This document shows positions 49,074-58,017 of a DNA stretch of 64,000 nucleotides, one piece after another. The position numbers and the translations under genes were made by a program. The notes under the pieces are model-generated. The model saw nothing but the letters and a program-made list of their open reading frames with translations, had not been told where the DNA came from and made no database searches. The DNA comes from Sva-07 sp963828415 (GTDB taxonomy: Bacteria > Actinomycetota > Acidimicrobiia > Acidimicrobiales > Ilumatobacteraceae): positions 186,001 through 250,000 of the forward strand of contig CAWHEI010000012.1 in assembly GCA_963828415.1 (NCBI GenBank), read 5' to 3'. The first letter of the stretch is position 1. Each line of letters opens with the position of its first letter.

Positions 49074-49168
49074 CGAGTGCGCTCACGGGTCGGCATCAGG
49101 TGGCCCATCATGGCAAACCCGTCGCAGCGGTCGACGTCACCGACCCAGGAGTTCACAGCACCAGGAGT

Positions 49169-49927
49169 TCACAGCACCAGGAGGAGCCCGGTCAGGTTGA
49201 ACCCGATGTGGATCGTGATCGCCGGGCCGAGTCGTCTGGCCCGTAGCGCTGCGAAACCCAGGATGAGGCCGAACACGAACAGCCCGGGGAACTCGATCGG
49301 CCGGAAGTGCGCCATGGCGAAGATGGCGGCGACCCCGACCACGACGGCCCCCTCGTTGAAACGAGCGGCGAGCGATCGCTGCAGGAGACCGCGATAGAAG
49401 AGTTCCTCGACCACCGGCGCACCGATCACCACCACCAGAACGAGCAGCAGCGTCGACGCGCCGCCGGCCCGATCGACGAGGTCCTGAGCATTCTCGGTGA
49501 GCCGATCCTGAGTGAACGTGTCGGGCCACAGGGCTTCGAGCGGCAGGTAGACCACGCGAATCACGACGAGTTGCGAGCCGGCGCCGATCGCCAGTCCGAC
49601 CAGGTCGATCCACCGGAATGCGACGCCGTAGTCGGCGATCATGCTGCCCGAACCCGCCCGTTGCGACGCGATCCACATCCCGATGAGATACGACGCCCAG
49701 GCGCCCATCAGCGCAACGGCGAGCACCCCGAACGATGCGTCGGTGACGGCATCCCCGTCGCCCAGCACCGCCAGGATCACCGAGGACACCAACTGGGCGA
49801 CCACCCACGCACCGAGGAACGTGACGACGGCTGTCGACGCATCGATCGGCCGCGGAGCAGCGGACGGGAGGAACCCGCCGGAGAACCCGAATTCGGTGCG
49901 AGCGCGATCGTGCGCTGAGCCGGCCAC
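49169..49927 (-). CDS. CPBP family intramembrane metalloprotease
   Basis: 252 residues, several transmembrane helices. The CPBP (CAAX protease/bacteriocin-processing) motifs are visible: EE-xxx-R in PVVEELFYRGLLQRSLAARF, FxxxH in FAMAHFRPIEFPGLFVFGLI, and the last His/Asn in ITIHIGFNLTGLLL. Start GTG 49925-49927 is preferred because TAACGT lies 8 nt upstream. The longer ATG start would run through the palindromic repeats at 50020-50118. Substrate unknown. Confidence 0.82.
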   Translation of the reverse strand: MAGSAHDRARTEFGFSGGFLPSAAPRPIDASTAVVTFLGAWVVAQLVSSVILAVLGDGDAVTDASFGVLAVALMGAWASYLIGMWIASQRAGSGSMIADYGVAFRWIDLVGLAIGAGSQLVVIRVVYLPLEALWPDTFTQDRLTENAQDLVDRAGGASTLLLVLVVVIGAPVVEELFYRGLLQRSLAARFNEGAVVVGVAAIFAMAHFRPIEFPGLFVFGLILGFAALRARRLGPAITIHIGFNLTGLLLVL

Positions 49928-50019
49928 GACGGACGACGTTACCCGCCTGCACCGGCACCGAACCCGCGCCGTCCGATGACGATCCGCAGTCGATCCGACG
50001 ACGTTCGAATCCGACCAAC

Positions 50020-50118
50020 GATGAGCGAACCCACCGCATACGGTCGTCTGGCTCATCGCAAGACGCGTCGGACGGTCACAGATGAGCGAACCGACCGAAT
50101 ACGGCGGTTTCACTCATC
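50020..50118. repeat. Two dispersed copies of the GATGAGC...GCTCATC palindrome
   Basis: Copies at 50020-50057 and 50081-50118. Each is 38 bp, opening with GATGAGCGAAC and closing with GCTCATC or ACTCATC. The second has the inner complement GAACCGACCG / CGGCGGTTTC, forming a long hairpin. They resemble the units of the 61-bp array at 34330 in length, ends and inner CCG-CATCCGG-type centre. This is an extragenic palindrome family, here between the CPBP and DUF3499 genes. Confidence 0.7.
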
Positions 50119-50140
50119 GCAACCGAGGGCCAACCACGTC

Positions 50141-50386
50141 TCAGACGGCGATCAGCGTGTGCTGACCGAAGCGCCGGTCGTCGAGGTACCACCCGGCGGG
50201 GACCGAGAGCCGGGCGCCGTGACGCTCGCACAGGTCGTAGGCGTGCGGGTCACGCTCCGCGGTGAGATCGTCGAGCCACACCTGGGAGCGACCGTAGTGA
50301 TAGGTCAGCGTGACCTCGGCGCGTTCCGAACACCCGGTGCGTGAACACTGGCGGACCCCAACCGTCACCCGTTCGATGCGATGCAT
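50141..50386 (-). CDS. DUF3499 family zinc-binding-like protein
   Basis: 81 residues matching the actinobacterial DUF3499 proteins: RQCSRTGCSERAEVTLTYHY, GRSQVWLDDLTAERDPHAYD, LCERHGARLSVPAGWYLDDR. The CxxxxC and CxxH pairs look like a zinc site. Function unknown. In actinobacteria this gene is often found near phosphomannomutase genes; the phosphomannomutase gene lies about 4 kb away here. Confidence 0.8.
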   Translation of the reverse strand: MHRIERVTVGVRQCSRTGCSERAEVTLTYHYGRSQVWLDDLTAERDPHAYDLCERHGARLSVPAGWYLDDRRFGQHTLIAV

Positions 50387-50486
50387 GATCCAACGCTAGA
50401 TCGCCGGCGCGTACCCGGTGGCGGATGCTGGATGACTCTGGCGAGCACGACCTGGCATCGAGCCGGATCATGCGTAGCATGGATCC

Positions 50487-52493
<2,007 letters not shown>

Positions 52494-52526
52494 CGAATCA
52501 TCGAGCAAGCCACCGACTGCTGCCGC

Positions 52527-53894
52527 TCAGACGATTTCGTTGCCGTGGGGGTCGATGATGTGCCAGGTGCCGTGGTCGTCGCGGTAGACCTGGAAGCCTT
52601 GTTCTTTGAGGTTGTTGTGGCAGTCGCAGAGTCCGCCGCCGTTTCTGGGGACGGTGGCGCCGAATGCTTTCCAGGACACGGAGTGATCGGCGTCGCACCA
52701 GGCAATGGGACGGTCACAGCCGATCCAGACGCAGGTGGTGAGCAGCAGCATCACCGCCTCGCGTGATGATCCGCGGAACAGGCGTTGCCGGCGGCCGAGT
52801 TCGATGACGGTGCCCGAGCCGTCGTAGACGACACGGCGGATGTGGCCGATCAAAGCGGCGTTGACGGCGTCGTCGGGATGCAACCGCCGCCCGGTCTGGG
52901 TGCGCACCACGACATCGCGGTAGCGACGCGGGTCGACGCTCTCACCGCGCAGGCGTGTCTCGAAGGTTTCGTCGTCGATCAAGATGTTGACCGTCGTCTT
53001 GGGTGCCTTCGAGCCCGGTGCTGCCGCGGCGGCAGCTTTGGCCATCGCGACGAACGCGTCAGCGCGACGTTGTGCTTCGGTGCGGGCGAGGTCGTTGGTG
53101 GTGGCGGCGTCGCCCAACCGGCTGCGAGCGTCGGCCCAGTCGGTGTGCCATTGGGCGTCGATGAACCACGCAAAGATCTCATTGACCTCGCAGCCGTCCA
53201 ACTCGGCCAGGTTCCCGGTGATCGTCCAGCCACCCTCGGGTCGGGGCCGGATACGCACGTCACGGTTGGCGTGCGCGCGTTCGTTGCGGTCACGATCACC
53301 ATCAGGATCGGCCAACGCCTCCCAGGTGCGGGCGCGGCGTTCGAACTCGTCGAACGACAGGCCGATCCCGTCGTCCAACAGTGCCGGTGCATCACGCTCC
53401 AACACGCTGGCCGAGATGCGAGGGTTCGCAGCGATCCGGGCCATCAACTCGGACTGGGCGACACCGACACGACCGTCAGCCTCGGCATCAGCCCACTCGG
53501 GCAACGCCTGATGTAGACGGGCGGTCTGCACCCGGCGATGAGCTTCGGGTCCCGACAGTCGACACATGTGCTTCACGACCGTCCTCGCCGACAGGAAACC
53601 TTGCTTGCGGAACGGGTTCGACCTGTCCACCACACCTGCCGCTGCGATCGCGGCAGCCTCGACCATGCGACGCAACCCCTCGACCTCTTCCAGCCACACC
53701 CGCAGCTCGACGGCATCCAAACCCGACACATCGACATCGAACAACCCGGCCAACGCTGTCGACGCCCGACCGACCGCATCACGAGCCCGACCAGCCGCAG
53801 ACTCCTCCACCGCCGAGCCGACGAGGCGCAACCGCACTGCGTCGAGGACGCCGTCGCCGACCTCCTGCCCGACAACGGCGACGACTGAACTCAT
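52527..53894 (-). CDS. DUF222 / HNH endonuclease (13E12-type)
   Basis: 455 residues. A long helical DUF222 domain (e.g. LDAVELRVWLEEVEGLRRMV, FLSARTVVKHMCRLSGPEAH) is followed by an HNH domain: RREAVMLLLTTCVWIGCDRP then DADHSVSWKAFGATVPRNGG and LCDCHNNLKEQGFQVYRDDH. This class is multi-copy in many actinobacteria and mycobacteria (13E12 repeats). I choose ATG 53894 (MSSVVAVVGQ) over 53906 because the CATGAT -10 box ends 7 nt upstream. Its upstream 27 bp are nearly identical to that of the comF-like gene. Possibly involved in processing DNA during uptake or mobility; not shown. Confidence 0.85.
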   Translation of the reverse strand: MSSVVAVVGQEVGDGVLDAVRLRLVGSAVEESAAGRARDAVGRASTALAGLFDVDVSGLDAVELRVWLEEVEGLRRMVEAAAIAAAGVVDRSNPFRKQGFLSARTVVKHMCRLSGPEAHRRVQTARLHQALPEWADAEADGRVGVAQSELMARIAANPRISASVLERDAPALLDDGIGLSFDEFERRARTWEALADPDGDRDRNERAHANRDVRIRPRPEGGWTITGNLAELDGCEVNEIFAWFIDAQWHTDWADARSRLGDAATTNDLARTEAQRRADAFVAMAKAAAAAAPGSKAPKTTVNILIDDETFETRLRGESVDPRRYRDVVVRTQTGRRLHPDDAVNAALIGHIRRVVYDGSGTVIELGRRQRLFRGSSREAVMLLLTTCVWIGCDRPIAWCDADHSVSWKAFGATVPRNGGGLCDCHNNLKEQGFQVYRDDHGTWHIIDPHGNEIV

Positions 53895-53901
53895 ACGTCC
53901 A

Positions 53902-53928
53902 ATCATGACAAGGGGCTGTCACAGAGTT
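53902..53928 (-). promoter_or_regulatory. Shared promoter/operator upstream of the HNH nuclease gene
   Basis: Minus strand: AACTCTGTGACAGCCCCT, then TGTCATGAT, with the perfect inverted repeat TGACA-N6-TGTCA overlapping the CATGAT -10 hexamer. One base differs from 34271-34297. Position relative to the following ATG (53894) is also identical. Confidence 0.65.
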
Positions 53929-54120
53929 GCGGGGATCGGCCCGGAGGTCGTCCTCGTCGCCCATCGACATCCCGACTGAGCTCACACCGAGCCGATTCTG
54001 GTCGTCGCCACGCTGATTCCTACCGGCTTCCACATGGGCCATGATGGCAGTGCCGGCGAGGCGTACGTACCGGGCATTCGGGGCGGCATTCGACCGTTCC
54101 ACAGGAGTCATGAGCGTGAG

Positions 54121-54149
54121 TTGACATCCGGTAGTCGATCGATGAGCCT
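54121..54149 (+). promoter_or_regulatory. Candidate promoter of the lipoprotein gene at 54156
   Basis: TTGACA at 54121-54126 and GAGCCT at 54144-54149 are separated by 17 bp, and the ATG follows 6 nt later. The -35 is perfect, the -10 poor. The rest of 53929-54120 shows no gene. Confidence 0.45.
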
Positions 54150-54155
54150 TCGCCC

Positions 54156-54698
54156 ATGACGGCCACCAGAATCGCGTTCGCGGTTGCTTTCTTGGCTGCG
54201 GTCTCGGCGACAGGAACGGCCTGCGGAGATTCTGACGGAACCACGAGTAGCGGTGTCGACTCATCGGTGCCCGTCGTCCCGCCCACGACTACGCAGAGCG
54301 AAGGCTCGGCTGTAGCGACTGCGCCGCCATCGGTTTCGGAGTCGCCGCCTTTGCCGCGGATGTTTGTTGACGAGGACGGCCTTCGATGCGTGGAGTACGA
54401 AACGTCGGCGGTGAACCTGGCAGTCAGTGGCGTGTGCTTCGATGACGAGTACGACGAGCTCGGTGTCCGGACAGTGGAAGGTGGAACGCACTACCCCAGC
54501 GCGACAATCCTCGGGGCCACAGACGACGCCGATGCAGTCCGCGTCGTCATCGTGGGCGATGGCGCGGAGCAGGACGTGGCGTTGACCTCTGTCGACGGTT
54601 GGCCCGAACGGATATTTGTCGCAGATCTTCCTTCCGGCGGCGCGGAGGTGCGTCTGATCGGTGCGGACGGACAAGTATTGGCGTCCGAGAGGTTGTAA
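54156..54698 (+). CDS. Putative lipoprotein of unknown function
   Basis: 180 residues. Signal peptide RIAFAVAFLAAVSATGTAC with Cys at about residue 23, then a Ser/Thr/Pro linker to about residue 66, then a beta-rich domain (LRCVEYETSAVNLAVSGVCF with two cysteines; VRVVIVGDGAEQDVALTSVD; GGAEVRLIGADGQVLASE). Not recognised. It sits at the left edge of the island of small unknown genes; 36 bp after its stop comes the first copy of the island's recurrent motif. Confidence 0.7.
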   Translation: MTATRIAFAVAFLAAVSATGTACGDSDGTTSSGVDSSVPVVPPTTTQSEGSAVATAPPSVSESPPLPRMFVDEDGLRCVEYETSAVNLAVSGVCFDDEYDELGVRTVEGGTHYPSATILGATDDADAVRVVIVGDGAEQDVALTSVDGWPERIFVADLPSGGAEVRLIGADGQVLASERL

Positions 54699-54787
54699 GG
54701 CCTCGCACGTTCCTCCAGCCACCAGCCCGCGCCGAACTGCCGCTATGCCCGCTGGACTGGGAGGCGCGGTTGCGGCAATCTGCGCCC

Positions 54788-55081
54788 GTGAACGGTCCGA
54801 CGCCTCCGAGCTTCGAGCGCTTGGCACCGCAGGCCGCGAGGCATACCAGCGGCTACCGCGTTCAGATTGGCGATCGATACAGCGTCGAGTATCTCGACGG
54901 GGATGAGGCGGCGTCCGTCGCAGCCGACTTGGAGGGAGCTGTGGTTGTGCTTCACCGCGACTCCATTCGCTGGACGAAGCCGCACGAGCATCCGCCTACC
55001 GAGGACGAGCGAACGATGCTGGTTGATCGAGCTCGAGCAGGCATCGAGGCGATGGGTGACACATGCGAGGTCCGGGCATAG
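54788..55081 (+). CDS. Small protein of unknown function
   Basis: 97 residues from GTG 54788. The middle is beta-rich: SGYRVQIGDRYSVEYLDGDE, then AASVAADLEGAVVVLHRDSI, then a helix DERTMLVDRARAGIEAMGDT. No family recognised; the size and pattern fit many gene-cassette or immunity-type proteins. The stop TAG at 55079-55081 overlaps the second copy of the island motif. Nothing links it to the neighbours. Confidence 0.5.
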   Translation: MNGPTPPSFERLAPQAARHTSGYRVQIGDRYSVEYLDGDEAASVAADLEGAVVVLHRDSIRWTKPHEHPPTEDERTMLVDRARAGIEAMGDTCEVRA

Positions 55082-55122
55082 CTGCCGCTCGGCTCGGTGC
55101 ACATCCTTGTCGTGGCAGGCGG

Positions 55123-56214
55123 TCAGTTCCCGATCAACCCTGATTGAACGAGGAAATCGAGCCACTCTGTGGTTCTGTCGAGGTCGGCCTGGGGTGCCGC
55201 CGGCACGATCAGGTCGTCGTTGGGCTCGAATTCCATCCTGGTCTCCATCACCCAGATCGTGTCAGCGAACTGGGCCCGCGCTTCTCGGGCGTCACTTGCT
55301 GGAATTCCTAGAACGCTGGCATTGGCTTCGTCGAATATGTGTGTCCAGACGCCCGAAAGATCTGCCTCCGTGGAGATCACGTGTACAAAGCCGTCGTCGT
55401 CCAACTCAACCCCAACCTCAACGGGAACGGTCCGATAGAAGTCGACGTACACCTTTGTGAGGTCATCGACATCGACGCCGAGGTTCAGAGCCACCCCCGC
55501 GGCGACCGATCGAGCAGTCATTTCGATGTCGCCTCCCAGCGCCTCCTGGAAGGCCGCGAAGGTCGACGTGCCCCGGAATGACACAGGATCGTCGCCAACC
55601 TGAGCGACATCAGTGAGCGCTACCGGCAAGCTCGCAGCAAGTTCCGCCAGGTCCGGCAGCGGGGCCCCAGCGATGGCGGCAACGACCTGCGGACCATTGA
55701 CTCCCGCCGCAGCGATATCAACGTACGCCAGTGCAGGGTCCATCGGCCCGAGCTGCGCATCTGGGCTGACGTCGAGGATCGTCTCGAACGATCTCGTGTC
55801 GACCACCAACCGAGAAGGCGTGGTCCAGAGTTCCATGCCAACCTCAAGGTCTGTCCCGACCAGCGGCTCGTACAGCGATCCGAGGTCCACACGCACATGA
55901 CTCAGGTCCGAACCAACCTCTGCCACGACCGTCGGGCGATCAGGATTGATCGCGGTGGAAGTGTCCACACCGAGGGCCGATGACGACAACGTCTGAGCGG
56001 TCCAGGTCTTGACTTCAATACCCGAGGAACTCGCAGTCTGATCGAGCGCCGCGCCAAGAACTTCGGCCTCGGGAAGCGCAACCGTGCCGTCCCCACAGCC
56101 AGAAGCAGCGACCATCAACGCGACAGCTCCCGCTACCGCCCACCGTGTCCGTCGTCTCGAATCTTGCCAAGTAGGTTCGCCCTCGTGGCGAAGTCCTGAA
56201 CTGCCGCTCAGCAT
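55123..56214 (-). CDS. Putative lipoprotein, LppX/LprG-like in size
   Basis: 363 residues from ATG 56212-56214. The signal is RRRTRWAVAGAVALMVAASG with Cys following, then a beta-rich domain of about 270 residues: SSSGIEVKTWTAQTLSSSAL, SHVRVDLGSLYEPLVGTDLE, VGMELWTTPSRLVVDTRSFE. It resembles mycobacterial LppX/LprAFG-type lipid-carrying lipoproteins in layout only. The N-terminal 20 residues are unusual, because this start codon lies inside a copy of the island motif. A start at TTG near 56162 would need a one-base change to enter the signal frame. The 3' end is 42 bp from another motif copy. Confidence 0.7.
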   Translation of the reverse strand: MLSGSSGLRHEGEPTWQDSRRRTRWAVAGAVALMVAASGCGDGTVALPEAEVLGAALDQTASSSGIEVKTWTAQTLSSSALGVDTSTAINPDRPTVVAEVGSDLSHVRVDLGSLYEPLVGTDLEVGMELWTTPSRLVVDTRSFETILDVSPDAQLGPMDPALAYVDIAAAGVNGPQVVAAIAGAPLPDLAELAASLPVALTDVAQVGDDPVSFRGTSTFAAFQEALGGDIEMTARSVAAGVALNLGVDVDDLTKVYVDFYRTVPVEVGVELDDDGFVHVISTEADLSGVWTHIFDEANASVLGIPASDAREARAQFADTIWVMETRMEFEPNDDLIVPAAPQADLDRTTEWLDFLVQSGLIGN

Positions 56215-56288
56215 GACAGCTGAGTTCTTCGTAGGCCCCAGACGGCTACCACGAGCGCTCCAACGAGTACGAGAGCGACCGTATCCAC
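56208..56288 (-). CDS. Possible 26-residue transmembrane peptide
   Basis: GTG 56286-56288 begins MDTVALVLVGALVVAVWGLR, ending RTQLSC and TGA at 56208-56210. One hydrophobic helix followed by a basic tail. Its stop falls inside the third motif copy, as for two other genes in the island; that position is the main reason to list it. No homologue is known to me and no ribosome binding site is evident. Confidence 0.3.
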   Translation of the reverse strand: MDTVALVLVGALVVAVWGLRRTQLSC

Positions 56289-56462
56289 ATCGACGTATCG
56301 ACCAGTTCACCGATCGGCTTGAGCGCCCGAACAGAACTGCCGCTCGGTGCTGGCAATCCCGTCCACTTCGGGAATGTGGCGCTGCTCGGGCCTGCCCTCG
56401 ACTCCTGCGATAGGTGACAGACGGTCATTGCGACAGAGCGGCGTAGCGGGAAGTCTGCCTTC

Positions 56463-56741
56463 GTGAGCGATCCCGCCGACGACCAGAACGAGTATGAGCG
56501 GGCGTATCGAGCCTCGGTCCAGCGAGAGAGTAGGCGTCTCAAGGCTGAGGCAGCGGAGAACTTGCCCACGTTTCTTCTCTACGTGCTTGGCGGCGCGATT
56601 GGGCTCGGGTTGGTCGGGCTACTGGTGCCGTCAGGGGGCCTGTGGAGCAATCTTGGTGAGCGCTTGTCCATGGCGGCATTGTTTGCGGCCGGGGGTGCAG
56701 CCGGAGGCTTGAGGTTCTGGATGTTCCGCGAGAGGGACTAG
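56463..56741 (+). CDS. Small two-helix membrane protein
   Basis: 92 residues from GTG 56463. A charged N-terminal helix (DQNEYERAYRASVQRESRRL) precedes two transmembrane segments (TFLLYVLGGAIGLGLVGLLV and LSMAALFAAGGAAGGLRFWM), ending RERD. Unknown function. Encoded on the opposite strand to its neighbours in the island. Its stop TAG (56739-56741) lies at the left end of the 71-bp inverted repeat 56736-56806. Confidence 0.55.
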   Translation: MSDPADDQNEYERAYRASVQRESRRLKAEAAENLPTFLLYVLGGAIGLGLVGLLVPSGGLWSNLGERLSMAALFAAGGAAGGLRFWMFRERD

Positions 56742-56806
56742 CGCCTGGCGTGTGGCGCGTAACCCTCATGGCGGGTACTGAACGCGCCATATCTGCCGTT
56801 CGGAAC
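56736..56806. repeat. 71-bp imperfect inverted repeat ending in an island motif
   Basis: The centre is a perfect TGGCGCGT (56753-56760) / ACGCGCCA (56782-56789) with CC/GG-rich inner bases. The outer ends are GACTAGC (56736-56742) and GTTCGGAA (56799-56806), only weakly complementary. In attC terms these would be R'/R'' and L'/L'' boxes with unpaired bases. The minus-strand gene at 56806-57095 ends in it. Confidence 0.5.
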
Positions 56807-57095
56807 TAGATCACGGGCCTTGTTTCGCCAGTGACTTCGTCGAAATAGGTCACGTTCCACACCTCACCCAGTTCGTCCGCGAGTCGACGAGCCAGCGCAA
56901 ACGCCGCGCTCGTTCCAGGCGTCCTCAAGATGGGACCAGCGATCCGCGTCGACGGCGGCGGACTCCTACTCCGCGTTCCACATATGCAACGCCTCTGTCA
57001 GCTCGTCCGAAATCGGGAGCGCATCTGCCATCCACGTTTGAAACGGTCCGGCGGGCGCGTCAAGCCACACCGGGAATGCGCTTGTAGTCGGCCAT
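56806..57095 (-). pseudogene. Degenerate small gene of unknown function
   Basis: Starts ATG GCC GAC TAC AAG at 57095 and can be followed through three pieces: FPVWLDAPAGPFQTWMADAL with PISDELTEALHMWNAE, then (after an in-frame TAG) ESAAVDADRWSHLEDA, then GTSAAFALARRLADELGEVW with NVTYFDEVTGETRPVI and stop. Two one-base insertions and one nonsense codon separate them. The whole would be about 95 residues, acidic, with no recognised family. Its ATG is immediately next to the 66-bp inverted repeat 57096-57161 and its stop is next to the motif at 56791, as expected of a cassette. Confidence 0.5.
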
Positions 57096-57161
57096 GACCT
57101 ACGCCGTGGGCTTCATCGGCGCAGCATAAGACGAAGGGCCTGCCCAGATCTGCCGTTAGGG
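57096..57161 (-). repeat. 66-bp attC-like imperfect inverted repeat
   Basis: On the minus strand it begins CCCTAACGGC (overlapping the TAA stop of the gene at 57156-57323), contains TGGGC and CCTTCGTC, then GATGAAGCCC, and ends GGCGTAGGTC immediately before an ATG. CCCTAAC and GTAGGTC fit inverted core and core boxes except that the latter has one T instead of two. Confidence 0.45.
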
Positions 57162-57323
57162 CGTCACGTAGACGTTCACGACGTCATCAGCCCGAAACGG
57201 AATGCTTGAATGCGGTGGCACGCGGATGACTTCGGAGTGCCACGCGACCTCGACGTTCGGAAACACTCGACCATCGGCCAACTCCACGGTCACGCGATGA
57301 ACTCCGTAATGGAACTCGGGCAT
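57156..57323 (-). CDS. Small protein of unknown function
   Basis: 55 residues, MPEFHYGVHRVTVELADGRV, then FPNVEVAWHSEVIRVPPHSS and IPFRADDVVNVYVTP. It is a compact beta-strand-rich protein without a signal or helix. No family recognised. Stop TAA lies in CCCTAAC, the first box of the 66-bp inverted repeat. Longer versions starting upstream would run through another motif copy and are unlikely. Confidence 0.5.
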   Translation of the reverse strand: MPEFHYGVHRVTVELADGRVFPNVEVAWHSEVIRVPPHSSIPFRADDVVNVYVTP

Positions 57324-57513
57324 ATGCCGGCTATCCGCTCCTGGATGTGCTCCGGGAGAATCACGACGTCCATCGAAGGGAGTTTCTAGCGCGTGCAGAC
57401 GCGTGCAGAACTGCCGCTCTGCTCGCCATGCACTGGTACCTGAGCAGCACATCGTCACACTTCGGAGCGTGCGGGGACGCGCCCCGATCGGCGAGGTTGC
57501 CGTGCCACGACAC

Positions 57514-57981
57514 TCAGTCGGCAGCGGCGGCGTCGCGCTGACAGCTGCCGCCGCCGGGCGTCGAGCCGGGTTCGCGCGCTTCCGCGACCGCTGCCCACAG
57601 ATCGGTTGCGGTCATCGGGCCCAAGAACGTGGCGACGGCGACGCCCTGAGAGTCAGCGATCACCACGGTCGGGACGGCATCGATCGAGTACTTCTCGTGC
57701 AGCGCGCGCGCTGTCGAGTACTCGACGTCCATGACGGCGACATCGGCGCACTCGAGCACCTCGGCCTTCGCGACGACCTGCGAACACACGTCGCACGTCG
57801 CCGACGAGAACACCGCCACCAGCCATGGAGCATCCGGGCGGGCGAAGTCGTTGCGATCGAGTTGCTCCGGCGCCGTGAATCGACGTTGGGTTGGCGCATC
57901 CGGTACACGGCGACGGCGGACCACCGCGGCGACGACGCCGACGACGATCACGATCACCGCGACGACGATCAAACGTTCCAT
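57514..57981 (-). CDS. Membrane-anchored thioredoxin-like protein
   Basis: 155 residues. An N-terminal transmembrane helix (IVVAVIVIVVGVVAAVVRR) is followed by a thioredoxin fold: WLVAVFSSATCDVCSQVVAK with the CxxC pair, EVLECADVAVMDVEYSTARA, and cis-Pro in YSIDAVPTVVIADSQGVAVA. The CDVC active site and membrane anchor suggest an extracytoplasmic or membrane-face disulfide/thiol protein, as in TlpA/CcmG or ResA. ATG 57981 is preferred to the GTG two codons earlier. It is downstream of the DUF5719 gene in an envelope operon. Confidence 0.8.
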   Translation of the reverse strand: MERLIVVAVIVIVVGVVAAVVRRRRVPDAPTQRRFTAPEQLDRNDFARPDAPWLVAVFSSATCDVCSQVVAKAEVLECADVAVMDVEYSTARALHEKYSIDAVPTVVIADSQGVAVATFLGPMTATDLWAAVAEAREPGSTPGGGSCQRDAAAAD

Positions 57982-58017
57982 CGCCACCGAGGCTACGGCG
58001 CGTCGGCCGAGGAGAGG

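Larger units (their letters stand above)
54731..57420. repeat. Seven dispersed copies of a CTGCCG-core motif (attC-like candidate)
   Basis: Plus-strand copies: 54734 GAACTGCCGCTATG, 55079 TAGCTGCCGCTCGG, 56198 GAACTGCCGCTCAG, 56334 GAACTGCCGCTCGG, 56791 ATCTGCCGTTCGG, 57148 ATCTGCCGTTAGG, 57408 GAACTGCCGCTCTG. All have the same orientation and lie in 2.7 kb. The copies at 55079, 56208 and 57156 contain the stop codon of a gene, and the one at 56791 lies 3 bp from a stop. Those at 56791 and 57148 form one end of inverted repeats of 71 and 66 bp. The core with G(C/T)T resembles the GTTRRRY end of integron attC sites; other explanations are not excluded. Confidence 0.55.

Noticed and set aside
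49995..50025. GTTCGAATCC at about 50003, which resembles a tRNA T-loop
   Set aside because: No acceptor stem, anticodon arm or CCA-like end can be formed around it. I found no other tRNA-like or rRNA sequence in the window.
56246..56569. A 107-codon minus-strand frame opposite the small membrane protein
   Set aside because: It has Arg/Ser-rich composition without domains, passes through two island motif copies, and conflicts with the stop-at-motif pattern.
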